DNA of 44,170 bases from F23-D06 sp963603365 (GCA_963603365.1 CAVCMI010000013.1:1-44170); one strand, 5' to 3'; shown: positions 1-8,480, numbered from the stretch's first letter. The notes: generated by a model not told the origin, from the sequence alone. A program made the numbers and translations.

Positions 1-442
1 ACACCTCCCCGGCGCCGGCTTTCGGAACATTCCCTCCTTGCTTGCAAAAAAAACGATGCAGTATGCTTTTGTCGAAGACCTCCCAACCCCTCAAAAAAAA
101 CTGTTTTCTTTACATATTATTTCTTCCTCTATTCATATTTTTCGGATCAACTCTGTTATATGGTATTGTTAGACCGTCGGTCTTTTTTCTATTTTATCGT
201 CTGCCAAAACTAAACTCAAGGATACAGCCGCTCCGTTTTACACATCAACCGTCGTATTCTGTAGAAAAAGGAGATTGGAGGCAAAGTCAGTTTTTGTTAC
301 CTTAATTATAATAATGGCATTTTCCACACATAAAGAAAACATCCTTTGCTACGCTTATAGACATAACAATCCATAAAAAAGGGCATTTCTATAAGATTTA
401 TGAAAAACGGCGCAGGAACTCACGTATATATTCAAAAAAGTG
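1..442. other. Left-edge region without a convincing gene
   Basis: No reading frame here resembles a protein I recognise. An 87-codon frame at 42-305 exists, but it has low-complexity composition and no ribosome-binding or promoter signal. The stretch holds one short hairpin followed by a T tract (171-190, listed separately), which could end a gene lying to the left of the window. The remainder up to the rpsU promoter is AT-rich and featureless by eye. Confidence 0.5.
171..190 (+). terminator. Possible weak intrinsic terminator
   Basis: The arms AGACC (171-175) and GGTCT (179-183) form a 5-bp stem with a 3-base loop, followed by a run of T to 188. The stem is short, so this is a weak call. 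It would serve a plus-strand gene entering from the left of the window. Confidence 0.35.
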
Positions 443-450
443 TACTTTTG
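443..450 (+). promoter_or_regulatory. rpsU promoter, -7 box TACTTTTG
   Basis: TACTTTTG at 443-450 matches the Bacteroidota sigma-ABfr -7 consensus TAnnTTTG. It lies about 54 bases before the rpsU start codon, and the leader between them is AT-rich. No clear -33 TTTG box is visible. Confidence 0.6.
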
Positions 451-503
451 CAGCCGTTTATGTAACACATTTTTATTAACAAAAAAAGAAAGAGGTATTT
501 TTT

Positions 504-698
504 ATGATTATTGTTCCCATCAAGGAAAATGATTCCATCGACAAAGCGCTCAAAAGGCTGAAGAAGAAATTTGACAAAATCGGAGTGAAGAAAGAAATCC
601 GTCGTCGTCAAGAGTTCACCAAGAAAAGCGTCATCAGGAGGGAGCAATTGCGCAAGGCTATCTACGTGCAGCATCTCCGCGAAGCTGAAAACGAATAA
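504..698 (+). CDS. rpsU: 30S ribosomal protein S21
   Basis: This 64-residue, strongly basic protein is a component of the small ribosomal subunit near the mRNA exit path. The N-terminal MIIVPIKENDSIDKALKRLK and the following Lys/Arg-rich helices match bacterial S21, and the length is normal for the family. The ATG at 504 follows an AT-rich leader with a purine stretch (aaagaaagaggt), and a TACTTTTG promoter sits at 443-450. An intrinsic terminator lies immediately downstream (721-746), so the xer and hpf genes behind it are probably expressed only by read-through or from a weaker internal promoter. Identification is secure. Confidence 0.95.
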   Translation: MIIVPIKENDSIDKALKRLKKKFDKIGVKKEIRRRQEFTKKSVIRREQLRKAIYVQHLREAENE

Positions 699-720
699 AG
701 ACAGTCGTGCCAATCAAGAA

Positions 721-746
721 AAACAGGGATACACCCTGTTTTTTTT
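721..746 (+). terminator. Intrinsic terminator/attenuator after rpsU
   Basis: A perfect stem pairs AAACAGGG (721-728) with CCCTGTTT (734-741) across a 5-base loop and runs into T739-T746. It lies between rpsU and the recombinase start at 779. It should separate abundant rpsU mRNA from the lower-expressed genes that follow. Confidence 0.85.
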
Positions 747-778
747 ATCGCGGAAAATTAGCCGGAATCACATATACC

Positions 779-1672
779 ATGAAAGAGAGTGAGCAATTTA
801 TCGAATATCTGAGATGTGAACGGAGAATGTCTGTCCACACTTTGACAGCATATCGAAGCGACTTAGACCAATTCTTCAGTTTCGTCAAAGAGATTTATGG
901 CATTGACGTTCCAGGGGCGGTGACGAGCAAGCAAATCAGGGCATGGATTGTCTCGCTGCTTGAAGACAACCGGCACTCTGCCCGTTCCGTCACCCGAAAA
1001 ATGAGTGCGTTGCGCAGTTTTTATCGCTACGAAGTCAAGCTTGGACACATCGCACACAACCCGCTCAATCAAATCCAGTCTCCGAAATACCACACCAAGC
1101 TTCCGGAATACGTCGAGCAGAAAGACATGGAAAAACTCTTTCCGGACAATTTCTTTGAACAGAGTTTCAAGGGGCAACAAGACCGTCTCATCATAGAATT
1201 GTTTTACGACACGGGCATTCGGCTGTCGGAGTTGCTGAATATCAGGAGATACGATATCGACTTGTCGGCAAACACCATAAAAATAATGGGGAAACGCAAT
1301 AAGGAACGGCTGATTCCGTTTGGGAATAAGTTACACGACATAATTATGTCCTATCTGGAAGAATATGAAAAAAGCATTGCCGTTGACAACGGAAATTATT
1401 TTATCTTTGTTGCCGTCAATGGGAATCGTTTATATCCGAAGGCAATCTATCGAACTGTACGCAAATATCTCGATATGGTTACAACAATAGACAAAAGAAG
1501 TCCGCATGTCATCCGGCACACCTTTGCCACCCACATGCTCAACAATGGGGCGGACTTGAACGCCATCAAGGAGATTCTCGGGCACAGCAGTCTTGCCGCC
1601 ACCCAGATATACACGCACAATTCAACGGAACAACTTAAATCCATCTATAAACAAGCCCATCCCAGGGCATAA
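779..1672 (+). CDS. xerC: Tyrosine recombinase, XerC/XerD family
   Basis: A 297-residue site-specific recombinase, the usual length of Xer proteins that resolve chromosome dimers at dif. It has an N-terminal SAM-like core-binding domain (about residues 3-88) and a C-terminal catalytic domain. All six catalytic positions can be seen: R148 (TGIRLSE), K172, H243 and R246 (HVIRHTF), H269 (LGHSS) and nucleophile Y278 (IYTH). I chose the ATG at 779 because an upstream in-frame start at 707 would read through the rpsU terminator hairpin and adds residues foreign to the family. The position between rpsU and hpf is conserved in many Bacteroidota, which supports a housekeeping Xer over a phage or integron integrase. 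XerC and XerD cannot be told apart by eye. Confidence 0.9.
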   Translation: MKESEQFIEYLRCERRMSVHTLTAYRSDLDQFFSFVKEIYGIDVPGAVTSKQIRAWIVSLLEDNRHSARSVTRKMSALRSFYRYEVKLGHIAHNPLNQIQSPKYHTKLPEYVEQKDMEKLFPDNFFEQSFKGQQDRLIIELFYDTGIRLSELLNIRRYDIDLSANTIKIMGKRNKERLIPFGNKLHDIIMSYLEEYEKSIAVDNGNYFIFVAVNGNRLYPKAIYRTVRKYLDMVTTIDKRSPHVIRHTFATHMLNNGADLNAIKEILGHSSLAATQIYTHNSTEQLKSIYKQAHPRA

Positions 1673-1686
1673 AAAAGGAGGTTACT

Positions 1687-1989
1687 ATGACAATCAACAT
1701 CAATTCTGTCCATCTTAAAACAGACCAGAAGTTAGAGGCTTTCATCAACGAGAAAGTCGGGAAACTGAACAAAATGCATGACGGCATCATCGGCTCTGAC
1801 GTGACATTGAAAATCGAGAACACGGATGCGCCGGAGAACAAGACCGTCGAGATCCGGATGAAAATACGGGGCAACGATGCCTTGGCCAGCAAAACCGCCA
1901 AAAGTTTTGAAGAGGCCACCGACCTTGCCATTGACGCTTTGAAAAAGCAACTGGTCAAAATCAAAGAAAAAGAACAGGAAAAACGATAG
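1687..1989 (+). CDS. hpf: Ribosome hibernation-promoting factor, short HPF/YfiA type
   Basis: A 100-residue protein of the HPF/RaiA family, which binds the 30S subunit in slow-growing cells and keeps ribosomes inactive. The beta-alpha-beta-beta-beta-alpha pattern is recognisable, with the start MTININSVHL, a helix around residues 16-30, an acidic/basic strand block and a C-terminal helix (SFEEATDLAIDALKKQL). It lacks the long C-terminal dimerisation domain, so it is the short form. It starts 14 bases after the recombinase stop and is preceded by an aaaaggagg purine stretch, a good ribosome-binding site for this phylum. It is probably cotranscribed with the recombinase. Confidence 0.9.
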   Translation: MTININSVHLKTDQKLEAFINEKVGKLNKMHDGIIGSDVTLKIENTDAPENKTVEIRMKIRGNDALASKTAKSFEEATDLAIDALKKQLVKIKEKEQEKR

Positions 1990-1999
1990 TTTGTCCGTG

Positions 2000-2626
2000 A
2001 TGCCTGCATTGTTCAGGAAACAGTTGAACGCTTCGCTTTCTATTGGAGTATGGAGGATTTCGGAAAGCGAAGCGTTTTTCCATTCATTCCTCGCCACAGA
2101 TTCTGGCAAGACTGGAGCGATTTCCTCTTTGAGAAACGAAAAACGAAGACTTGAGAGGCTGGCGTGCCGCGCCGCCTTGACAGACCTCATCCAACATTTC
2201 GGTCTCCGCTTGTCCATTGAACATCTCCGCTATGCAGAAAACGGGGCGCCGGTCCTGCACAATCCGTGGCACATCTCTTTTTCTCACTCAAAACAACATG
2301 CAGCTGTCGCCGTCTCATCTGGTCCAAGCGTCGGCATAGACATCGAAAAAGAGGACGGCCGCATCTTGAAACTATCCGACAAGATTCTCAATGCAGAAGA
2401 GAAAAAATGGTGTGACTTCAGCAACCCTGACGAACTCTATTATTATTGGTGTGCCAAAGAATCCATCTACAAGATTGTCAACACTCTGCGTTTCCCCAAA
2501 GACATCACCATAAGTCCCGTCCAAAAACAGACAGGCTTCATTGAAACAAATGACGGATTCCGAATGTTTCGTTTGTTTCGGGTAGAGATGGCCGGTTTCT
2601 GCCTCGTCATAGCAACAGATCAGTAA
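2000..2626 (+). CDS. 4'-phosphopantetheinyl transferase superfamily protein
   Basis: An Sfp/HetI-type enzyme of about 208 residues that transfers the phosphopantetheine arm of coenzyme A to a serine of carrier proteins. The two family motifs are present: the Mg-binding VGIDIEKEDGRI in the middle and WCAKESIYK about 40 residues later. The ATG at 2000 is taken as start. An in-frame TTG at 1991 would place the gene 1 base after the hpf stop, so translational coupling with hpf is likely either way. Which carrier protein it serves (fatty-acid ACP or a secondary-metabolite carrier) cannot be told, because no synthase lies nearby. It converges on the minus-strand cargo gene with a 34-base gap and no obvious terminator between them. 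Confidence 0.85.
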   Translation: MPALFRKQLNASLSIGVWRISESEAFFHSFLATDSGKTGAISSLRNEKRRLERLACRAALTDLIQHFGLRLSIEHLRYAENGAPVLHNPWHISFSHSKQHAAVAVSSGPSVGIDIEKEDGRILKLSDKILNAEEKKWCDFSNPDELYYYWCAKESIYKIVNTLRFPKDITISPVQKQTGFIETNDGFRMFRLFRVEMAGFCLVIATDQ

Positions 2627-2660
2627 TGGGCTTTGGGGTTTCAGCCACTCACCTTATCGT

Positions 2661-5267
2661 TCACCTCAACAGCGTAACAGAGCCATTCAAAAGGTAGGAA
2701 TACTCACCTGTTAAAGTATTCACAAAAACTTCGCAGCCATAGTAATACACGCCTTCTGAGCAAGGTTTTCCTGTGTTCTCATCTGTTCCGTCCCATAGTA
2801 TAGCCGGTGCTGACGCGGTAAATACGCGTCTGCCCCAACGGTTATAAATCTGCATATTCACCCTTACAACACCATAATAGGGCAAGTACGGCTCAAAACG
2901 ATCATTAAACCCGTCACCGTTAGGGGTAAAAACATTAGGGAACCGGTATTCGAGACAGTCATAGACGTCCAAACAGACGACATTGGAAAGGTCTGACATA
3001 TTCCGGTTTTGGTCTGCGGCCCTCATTGCAAAGCATCCTACGACAGTCTCAACATCACGGATCAAATACTCACAATGCGTACCGGAGCAAGCCTCTGCCG
3101 CCATAAACGAATCCACACAAGAGAAAGCGGCCTCTTCGGACGGCTTGTAGTATACATAATACTTGTTGTTCTCAGAGGCGGCACTGTCTGAGTCAAAAAA
3201 CCATTTCAATGCCACATTCTCACAATCTGTAGAAACCTCAAGCACTGGCATCTCGGGCGGCTCATTGTCAAATGGCGCAGCAAATATGGACTGCGACCGG
3301 TTAAAAAGAGGCCCGACCGTATCATTCATCAAATAGTAACCTCTGGCGCGGATAAAGTAGCCATACGTCCGGTCATTCTCAAGGCCGGAATCGGTATATT
3401 CTGTGTTTGAGGTAGTCGCCACGGAGTCCCACACCCCATATATGTCATCTTTTCGGAAGACTGTATAATCCACATTGACCCAAGGCTGGTGCACTGACCA
3501 AGACAGGTGCATTTTTCTGTCGCCGGGCGTGAGGGACAAAAAGATAGACGTGGCGGGGTCGGAACTTTCAATTAGCGTATCTTCATTCAGGAAGAGCACC
3601 CTGTAAGAGTAGTTGCGGTTGGCAGTGTTGAGATCGTGGTCAAGATACTCTTCCGGTTCTTCAGAAAACGCATCTGCCGTAGTCCGGATCAGGAGCGAAG
3701 TATCACCGTTTGATGGCAGGATACGGTAAAGTTCATAGAAATAGGGGGGCTGGAAGGCGATAGTGTCTATTTGGGGAGGGCGCAGCCATCTCACCTTGAG
3801 GGTTCCGTTCAAAGAGTCGGTTGTGACAACGTCAGCATTGACAATCAGAGGAGCGTCATTGAAAATAGCGGCACACACCTCATCAGAAACATAGCTTTCG
3901 GCACCGTCGGCAAACAGAGCCACCACCCGATAGCAATAATCATTGGCGTGGTAAAGGGGGCTGGTGGACCCATCGTCCACGAATGAGGTTGCATTCCAAC
4001 CCGAGGTTGAGCCAATTTTGTAATAGCCTGTTCCCGCAGGCACTCCTGTCTCACAATAATCCGGTTCAAACGGATTGCTGCCGTTTCTGCGATACACATC
4101 ATAGCCCACTGCATTCTCGCAAGAATCGGGGTGCCAATGCAGCACAATACTGTTATTCACGGGTTGAGCCTGCAGATTCTGCGGGGCCGGCGCCACTACC
4201 TGAACGCGGAGAGTCTTGTACGTGGCCAGTTCAACTTGAGGGCCGTTGTCTTGTGCTTTCAGCAACAACGTATAGGGCGTTGTTCTGACATGTTCGCACA
4301 TTGTTTGCCAGTTCAGTTCCACGTTATAAGGCACCGAATCCAATACATCCCCAAACGAAAGTGGAGAATCTGCCAAATGGAGCAATTCGCCGCTGGCTGT
4401 CAACGTCACCATTGCAGATGTACTGTCTGAGATCCGGACAGGGATTAGCAGTTGCGTCCCTGCCAGCACGCAAGTGTCACGAGCCTCGATTACTGGCGGG
4501 CGGTTGTTGCATGGGGCTATCGTAATCTGCATATCGCGGATGGTGCTGCTGATCATGATGCCGTTTCTCCATTCTTGAATGAGGATCGCAACATTGTATT
4601 CGCCTGCCGTTGTCGGGCTGTCCCATACGAGGTCTCCAGTCCGGGGATCAATGGAAATGGCATTGGAGGCGGCAGGAAGTGTATAACCGGGTATCTCTTC
4701 CCCGTCAAGCCCCCGGCAATTCACAAGTGCATATGAAAGGCTGTCCCCGTCGGGGTCATACGCCCCGGGATTATGGCAATAAATGACATTTGTGCAACCG
4801 TTGTCGATAGGCGGATTTTCCAGCACTGGCGAGGAATTGCCGCCAATGAAAGGATTAATCACGATTGTAGTTTCAATAAAAAACGGTATCTCTACGGAGC
4901 TTGGGATGTTTACAATGCCGGCGTTGCGGTTCGGGTCTTCAAAAGAAACGTGATAATTGCCTGCGGCGGGGAACGTATGCCGTGTAATATAGATATTTTT
5001 GCTTATATCGTTTCCCAAGTTCAGTTTCTGGGTCCTTTGAACGGTGCTTGTCGTCCCGTCGCCCCATACGATTTCTATTTCCTGACGGTCGGCGGGGCTT
5101 GGTGTATAGGTGTAAGTCACTATTGTGAACTCGTATGTCAGTCCTGACACATAAGTATAACTGATTTCGCCTGCCCGTTGGTGCGTAGCAAAAAGTGAAA
5201 ATGCCGGCAGCAGGAGCAGCAGTGTAAAGAAAAGGAACTTGCTATATATTTTGGATTTCCTCTCCAT
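2661..5267 (-). CDS. T9SS type B (CHU_C-like) cargo protein with fibronectin/Ig-like domains
   Basis: A secreted 868-residue protein. From the ATG at 5267 it has a signal peptide (basic MERKSKIYSK, hydrophobic LLLLLPAFSLFA, then THQRAG). This is followed by beta-rich modules: a PKD/cadherin-like region with YDPDGDSLSYALV, and several fibronectin III-like repeats. The C-terminal roughly 90 residues contain FPNVFTPNGDGFNDRFEPY, IYNRWGRRVF and WDG, the hallmark of the gliding-motility-associated type B sorting domain recognised by the T9SS. The frame is open further upstream, but that part lacks a signal peptide and lies inside the preceding gene. With this start the two genes overlap by 26 bases, consistent with one transcript from the promoter at 7092-7099. 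Probably a surface-exposed adhesin or scaffold; no catalytic domain is visible. Confidence 0.85.
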   Translation of the reverse strand: MERKSKIYSKFLFFTLLLLLPAFSLFATHQRAGEISYTYVSGLTYEFTIVTYTYTPSPADRQEIEIVWGDGTTSTVQRTQKLNLGNDISKNIYITRHTFPAAGNYHVSFEDPNRNAGIVNIPSSVEIPFFIETTIVINPFIGGNSSPVLENPPIDNGCTNVIYCHNPGAYDPDGDSLSYALVNCRGLDGEEIPGYTLPAASNAISIDPRTGDLVWDSPTTAGEYNVAILIQEWRNGIMISSTIRDMQITIAPCNNRPPVIEARDTCVLAGTQLLIPVRISDSTSAMVTLTASGELLHLADSPLSFGDVLDSVPYNVELNWQTMCEHVRTTPYTLLLKAQDNGPQVELATYKTLRVQVVAPAPQNLQAQPVNNSIVLHWHPDSCENAVGYDVYRRNGSNPFEPDYCETGVPAGTGYYKIGSTSGWNATSFVDDGSTSPLYHANDYCYRVVALFADGAESYVSDEVCAAIFNDAPLIVNADVVTTDSLNGTLKVRWLRPPQIDTIAFQPPYFYELYRILPSNGDTSLLIRTTADAFSEEPEEYLDHDLNTANRNYSYRVLFLNEDTLIESSDPATSIFLSLTPGDRKMHLSWSVHQPWVNVDYTVFRKDDIYGVWDSVATTSNTEYTDSGLENDRTYGYFIRARGYYLMNDTVGPLFNRSQSIFAAPFDNEPPEMPVLEVSTDCENVALKWFFDSDSAASENNKYYVYYKPSEEAAFSCVDSFMAAEACSGTHCEYLIRDVETVVGCFAMRAADQNRNMSDLSNVVCLDVYDCLEYRFPNVFTPNGDGFNDRFEPYLPYYGVVRVNMQIYNRWGRRVFTASAPAILWDGTDENTGKPCSEGVYYYGCEVFVNTLTGEYSYLLNGSVTLLR

Positions 5268-5850
5268 CCGATATTTTTGCGATAGAATTATGCTCAAGTC
5301 TATAGCGCTGTCCGCTCTCCGGGCATATTGCGATACCCTCCTTGTCGAAATTGAGTTTATGTCCGTACTCGCTGACCCATCCGATCTGGAGAGCCGGGTT
5401 GCCTGCCACCATGGCATAATCCGGCACAGACCGGGTAACCACAGCGCCTGCGCCGACAAAAGCATAACGTCCGATGTCGTGTCCGCAAACTATAGTGGCA
5501 TTTGCGCCGATTGTAGCACCCTTGCCGACCATCGTAGGGAGGTATTCATCCTTTCGACTTATCGCGCTCCTGGGATTCAGCACATTGGTGAACACCATCG
5601 ACGGTCCTAAAAAGACATCGTCCTCGCAGACAACTCCTTCGTATATCGAAACATTATTCTGCACTTTCACATTGTCGCCCAGCCTCACATTAGAGGCCAC
5701 AAAGACATTCTGTCCGATATTGCAATTCCGACCTATGGCGCTTTCCGGCATAATGTGTGTAAAATGCCATATCCTGGTCCCTTCTCCGACGGAGGCTCCC
5801 TCATCGACAACAGCGGTGGAATGAGCGAAATAGCGTTTTTCAATTTTCAT
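5242..5850 (-). CDS. wbpD: Left-handed beta-helix N-acetyltransferase, WbpD/WlbB-like
   Basis: A 202-residue hexapeptide-repeat (left-handed beta-helix) acyltransferase. The sequence resembles WbpD/WlbB, which acetylates the 3-amino group of UDP-2-acetamido-3-amino-2,3-dideoxyglucuronate. Key segments are GEGTRIWHFTHI, IGQNVFVASNV, GPSMVFTNVLNPR, IGANATIVCGHDIG and AFVGAGAVVTR. The last 40 residues leave the helix and may cap the trimer. It lies 87 bases after the aminotransferase that makes its expected substrate and overlaps the T9SS cargo gene by 26 bases. The partner dehydrogenase and oxidase steps are not in this window. The family call is firm; the exact sugar is inferred from the neighbour. 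Confidence 0.85.
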   Translation of the reverse strand: MKIEKRYFAHSTAVVDEGASVGEGTRIWHFTHIMPESAIGRNCNIGQNVFVASNVRLGDNVKVQNNVSIYEGVVCEDDVFLGPSMVFTNVLNPRSAISRKDEYLPTMVGKGATIGANATIVCGHDIGRYAFVGAGAVVTRSVPDYAMVAGNPALQIGWVSEYGHKLNFDKEGIAICPESGQRYRLEHNSIAKISDGEEIQNI

Positions 5851-5937
5851 TTATCCTGTAAATGCAAACAATTAGTCATTAACGATCCGTAAGTTCTTTT
5901 ATTGTCATAACGATTGATTTTTCGGCTTTTTGGGGTT

Positions 5938-7071
5938 TCACCTTTTCGTCTCCAACGACAGCGTCTGTTCTGTGATGTAAAGCAGTTGTTCTTCGTCCAG
6001 TTCGGTATGCATCGGCAGGGAGACGACAACATCAGACAACATTTCCGACACAGGGAAGTCGCCACGCCGGTATCCCAGGCTGTTGTATGCTCTCTGAAGG
6101 TGCAGCGGCACAGGGTAATAGACCATCGTAGGGATGCTGGCAGCATTCATGGCCGCCACAAAACTGTTGCGAGCCATGTTCTTCAGTTTCAAAGTATATT
6201 GATGAAAGACGTGGGTGGAGCGGTCTGCCGTTGCGGGCAAGTCCACGAAAGAGCACCCTGACAACGCTTGGTCATAGAAAGCGGCGGCGGCGCGTCTTTT
6301 TTTCACAAATTCGCCAAGATGTCGCAGCTTTACGCGCAACACGGCGGCCTGAAGCGTGTCGAGTCGGGAGTTGGTCCCTACTGTCGCGTAGTGGTATTTC
6401 TCGGTCATTCCATGGTTGGCCAGTTGTCTTGTCTTTTCGGCCAATTCATCGTTTTGGGTCAAGATCGCGCCGCCGTCACCGTAGCAGCCCAGGTTTTTGG
6501 ACGGGAAAAAGGAGAGGCATCCCAGGTCTCCCATCGTGCCTGCTTGTTTTCGGCTGCCGTCGGCAAAAGTGACGGTCGCGCCAATAGCCTGGCATGCGTC
6601 TTCCACCACAAAGCATCCGTGCCGGTGTGCAATATCGAGAATGGTCGGCATGTCTGCGCATTGTCCGTACAGATGCACAGGCACAATGGCTTTCGTTTTC
6701 GGGGTAATGGCGGCTTCAAGTTGTTGTGCGTCCATTGTAAAAGTGTCTGGACGAACATCGACAAAACGGGTTTTAAGTCCCAGCAGTGACAGCACCTCTG
6801 CCGTGGACACGAAGGTAAACGGAACGGTTATCACCTCATCGCCGGGGTGCAGACCAAGCGCCATTATCGCAAGCATCAGGGCATCGGTGCCGCTGCCGCA
6901 AGCAACCGCATAGCGTGAACCCGTCCAGGCGGCAAGTTCGGTCTGGAAGCGGGCGACTTCCTCGCCGTTGATAAAGCGGCCGCTGTCCAGCACTGCGTGC
7001 AGCTGTGCGTCCATCTCGTCTTTTATCCGGGCATACTGCGACACCAGGTCTACCATTTGAATCGGTTTCAT
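5938..7071 (-). CDS. wbpE: DegT/DnrJ/EryC1/StrS-family aminotransferase, WbpE/PorR-like
   Basis: A PLP-dependent sugar aminotransferase of 377 residues. It has the fold-type I signatures SGTDALMLA (about 60-68), VVEDACQAIGA with the pyridine-binding D158, and SFFPSKNLG with Schiff-base lysine K192. The start MKPIQMVDLVSQY and the GDGGAI segment match enzymes that aminate UDP-3-keto-GlcNAcA. Together with the acetyltransferase downstream it forms the last two steps of UDP-2,3-diacetamido-glucuronate synthesis. The homologue PorR of Porphyromonas gingivalis belongs to the Wbp/Vim route that makes the sugar linking T9SS cargo to A-LPS. A TATTTTTG promoter (minus, 7092-7099) lies about 20 bases before the ATG, and this promoter probably drives all three minus-strand genes. 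Confidence 0.88.
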   Translation of the reverse strand: MKPIQMVDLVSQYARIKDEMDAQLHAVLDSGRFINGEEVARFQTELAAWTGSRYAVACGSGTDALMLAIMALGLHPGDEVITVPFTFVSTAEVLSLLGLKTRFVDVRPDTFTMDAQQLEAAITPKTKAIVPVHLYGQCADMPTILDIAHRHGCFVVEDACQAIGATVTFADGSRKQAGTMGDLGCLSFFPSKNLGCYGDGGAILTQNDELAEKTRQLANHGMTEKYHYATVGTNSRLDTLQAAVLRVKLRHLGEFVKKRRAAAAFYDQALSGCSFVDLPATADRSTHVFHQYTLKLKNMARNSFVAAMNAASIPTMVYYPVPLHLQRAYNSLGYRRGDFPVSEMLSDVVVSLPMHTELDEEQLLYITEQTLSLETKR

Positions 7072-7091
7072 ATTTCAGATTTACAGCACCG

Positions 7092-7099
7092 CAAAAATA
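7092..7099 (-). promoter_or_regulatory. Promoter of the aminotransferase operon, -7 box TATTTTTG
   Basis: CAAAAATA on the plus strand reads TATTTTTG on the minus strand. It ends about 21 bases before the aminotransferase ATG and is divergent from the DUF1015 promoter 29 bases away. Confidence 0.6.
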
Positions 7100-7127
7100 C
7101 AATAAAAACGGATTTCATTATTTTTCT

Positions 7128-7135
7128 TACTTTTG
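7128..7135 (+). promoter_or_regulatory. Promoter of the DUF1015 gene, -7 box TACTTTTG
   Basis: TACTTTTG at 7128-7135 is followed by GC, as in other boxes in this window. The leader to the ATG at 7183 is 47 bases and very A-rich. Confidence 0.6.
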
Positions 7136-7182
7136 CGCCTGTAATAATTCAAAAACACAACAATAGTAAAAACATAAAAAAT

Positions 7183-8448
7183 ATGTCTATCATCAAACCA
7201 TTTAGAGGCTTCCGTCCTCCCGTTGACATTGTCGAGAAACTGGCAAGTCGTCCTTATGATGTTCTGAACACCGAAGAGGCCCGCAAGGAATGTGCCGGCA
7301 ACCCCTACTCTCTGCTGCACGTCACCAAGGCTGAGATTGACCTTCCGGAAGGCATCAAAGACACCGACCCTGAAGTTTACCTTCAAGTTGTCAAAAACTA
7401 CAATGCATTCAAGGACTACGGCTGGCTGGTACAAGACAAAGAGGAGAAACTGTACATCTATGCCCAAAGCATGAACCCGACCGATGCGAATGCCCATTGG
7501 CAGTACGGCATCGTGGCTTGCGCCTGCAGCGAGGATTATGTGAACAAGGTCATCAAGAAACATGAGTTGACCCGCAAAGACAAAGAAGAAGACCGTATGA
7601 AGCACGTCCGCATCACCAATGCCAACGTTGAGCCGGTGTTTTTCGCTTATCCTGCCGTAAAACGCATCGACGAGATAGTGGCTTCGGTCACCGCTGGCAA
7701 ACCGGTTTATGACTTCATCGCCAAAGAAGACGGTTTTGGCCATCGTTTCTGGGTCATCGACGACCGCAAGCTCATTGACGAGCTGGTTGAGATTTTCGAC
7801 AAGCAGGTCCCCGCCATGTACATTGCCGACGGTCACCACAGAAGTGCAGCCGCCGCTTTGGTAGGCCAAGAGAAAAAAGAGCACAACCCCAACCATACCG
7901 GAAAAGAGGAATACAATTTCTTCATGACAGTCATTTTCCCTGACAACCAGTTGAATGTCATCGACTACAACCGTGTAGTGAAAGACCTCAACGGATTGAG
8001 CAAAGAGGCTTTCTTGCACGCTTTGAACGAGGCCTACGAAGTTGAAGATATGGGCACAGAGATTTACAAGCCTGCCAAGTTGCACGAACACAGCATGTAT
8101 CTGGACGGGCATTGGTACAAAATGACGGCAAAGGCCGGCAAGTATGACGACAACGACCCGATCGGCGTGCTGGATGTCAAGATCCTGAGCGACCATGTTC
8201 TGGACAAGGTTTTAGGCATCAAAGACCTGCGTACTGACAAGCGCATCGACTTTGTGGGAGGCATCCGCGGACTTGGCGAGTTGAAACGTCGTGTGGACAG
8301 CGGCGAAATGACCGTTGCATTCGCGCTCTATCCGGTTTCCATGAAACAGATCATCGACATTGCCGACACGGGCAACATTATGCCGCCCAAAACCACCTGG
8401 TTTGAGCCAAAACTCCGTTCCGGCTTGGTAATCCACGAGTTGGCATAA
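7183..8448 (+). CDS. DUF1015 family protein
   Basis: A 421-residue soluble protein of the DUF1015 (COG4198) family, whose biochemical role is unknown. Recognisable features are the N-terminal IKPFRGFRPPVDIVEKLASR, a YDVLN segment, and the conserved MYIADGHHRSAAAAL block near residue 215-230. In many Bacteroidota the gene lies beside serC/serA, which suggested a link to serine metabolism; that context is absent here. The ATG at 7183 is used because the frame upstream of it runs back through the promoter region and through the aminotransferase gene on the other strand. The protein uses the most regular, highly expressed-looking codons of this part of the window. Confidence 0.88.
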   Translation: MSIIKPFRGFRPPVDIVEKLASRPYDVLNTEEARKECAGNPYSLLHVTKAEIDLPEGIKDTDPEVYLQVVKNYNAFKDYGWLVQDKEEKLYIYAQSMNPTDANAHWQYGIVACACSEDYVNKVIKKHELTRKDKEEDRMKHVRITNANVEPVFFAYPAVKRIDEIVASVTAGKPVYDFIAKEDGFGHRFWVIDDRKLIDELVEIFDKQVPAMYIADGHHRSAAAALVGQEKKEHNPNHTGKEEYNFFMTVIFPDNQLNVIDYNRVVKDLNGLSKEAFLHALNEAYEVEDMGTEIYKPAKLHEHSMYLDGHWYKMTAKAGKYDDNDPIGVLDVKILSDHVLDKVLGIKDLRTDKRIDFVGGIRGLGELKRRVDSGEMTVAFALYPVSMKQIIDIADTGNIMPPKTTWFEPKLRSGLVIHELA

Positions 8449-8480
8449 CTGAAAGACTAACCCACAGTTTAGGATAAAAG

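Noticed and set aside
42..305. 87-codon plus-strand frame at the left edge
   Set aside because: It has low-complexity hydrophobic and basic composition, contains the hairpin and T tract at 171-190, and has no promoter or family resemblance.
7081..8196. 371-codon minus-strand frame antisense to the DUF1015 gene
   Set aside because: It lies wholly opposite a well-supported gene and its valine-rich, repetitive composition is that of a complement of coding DNA.
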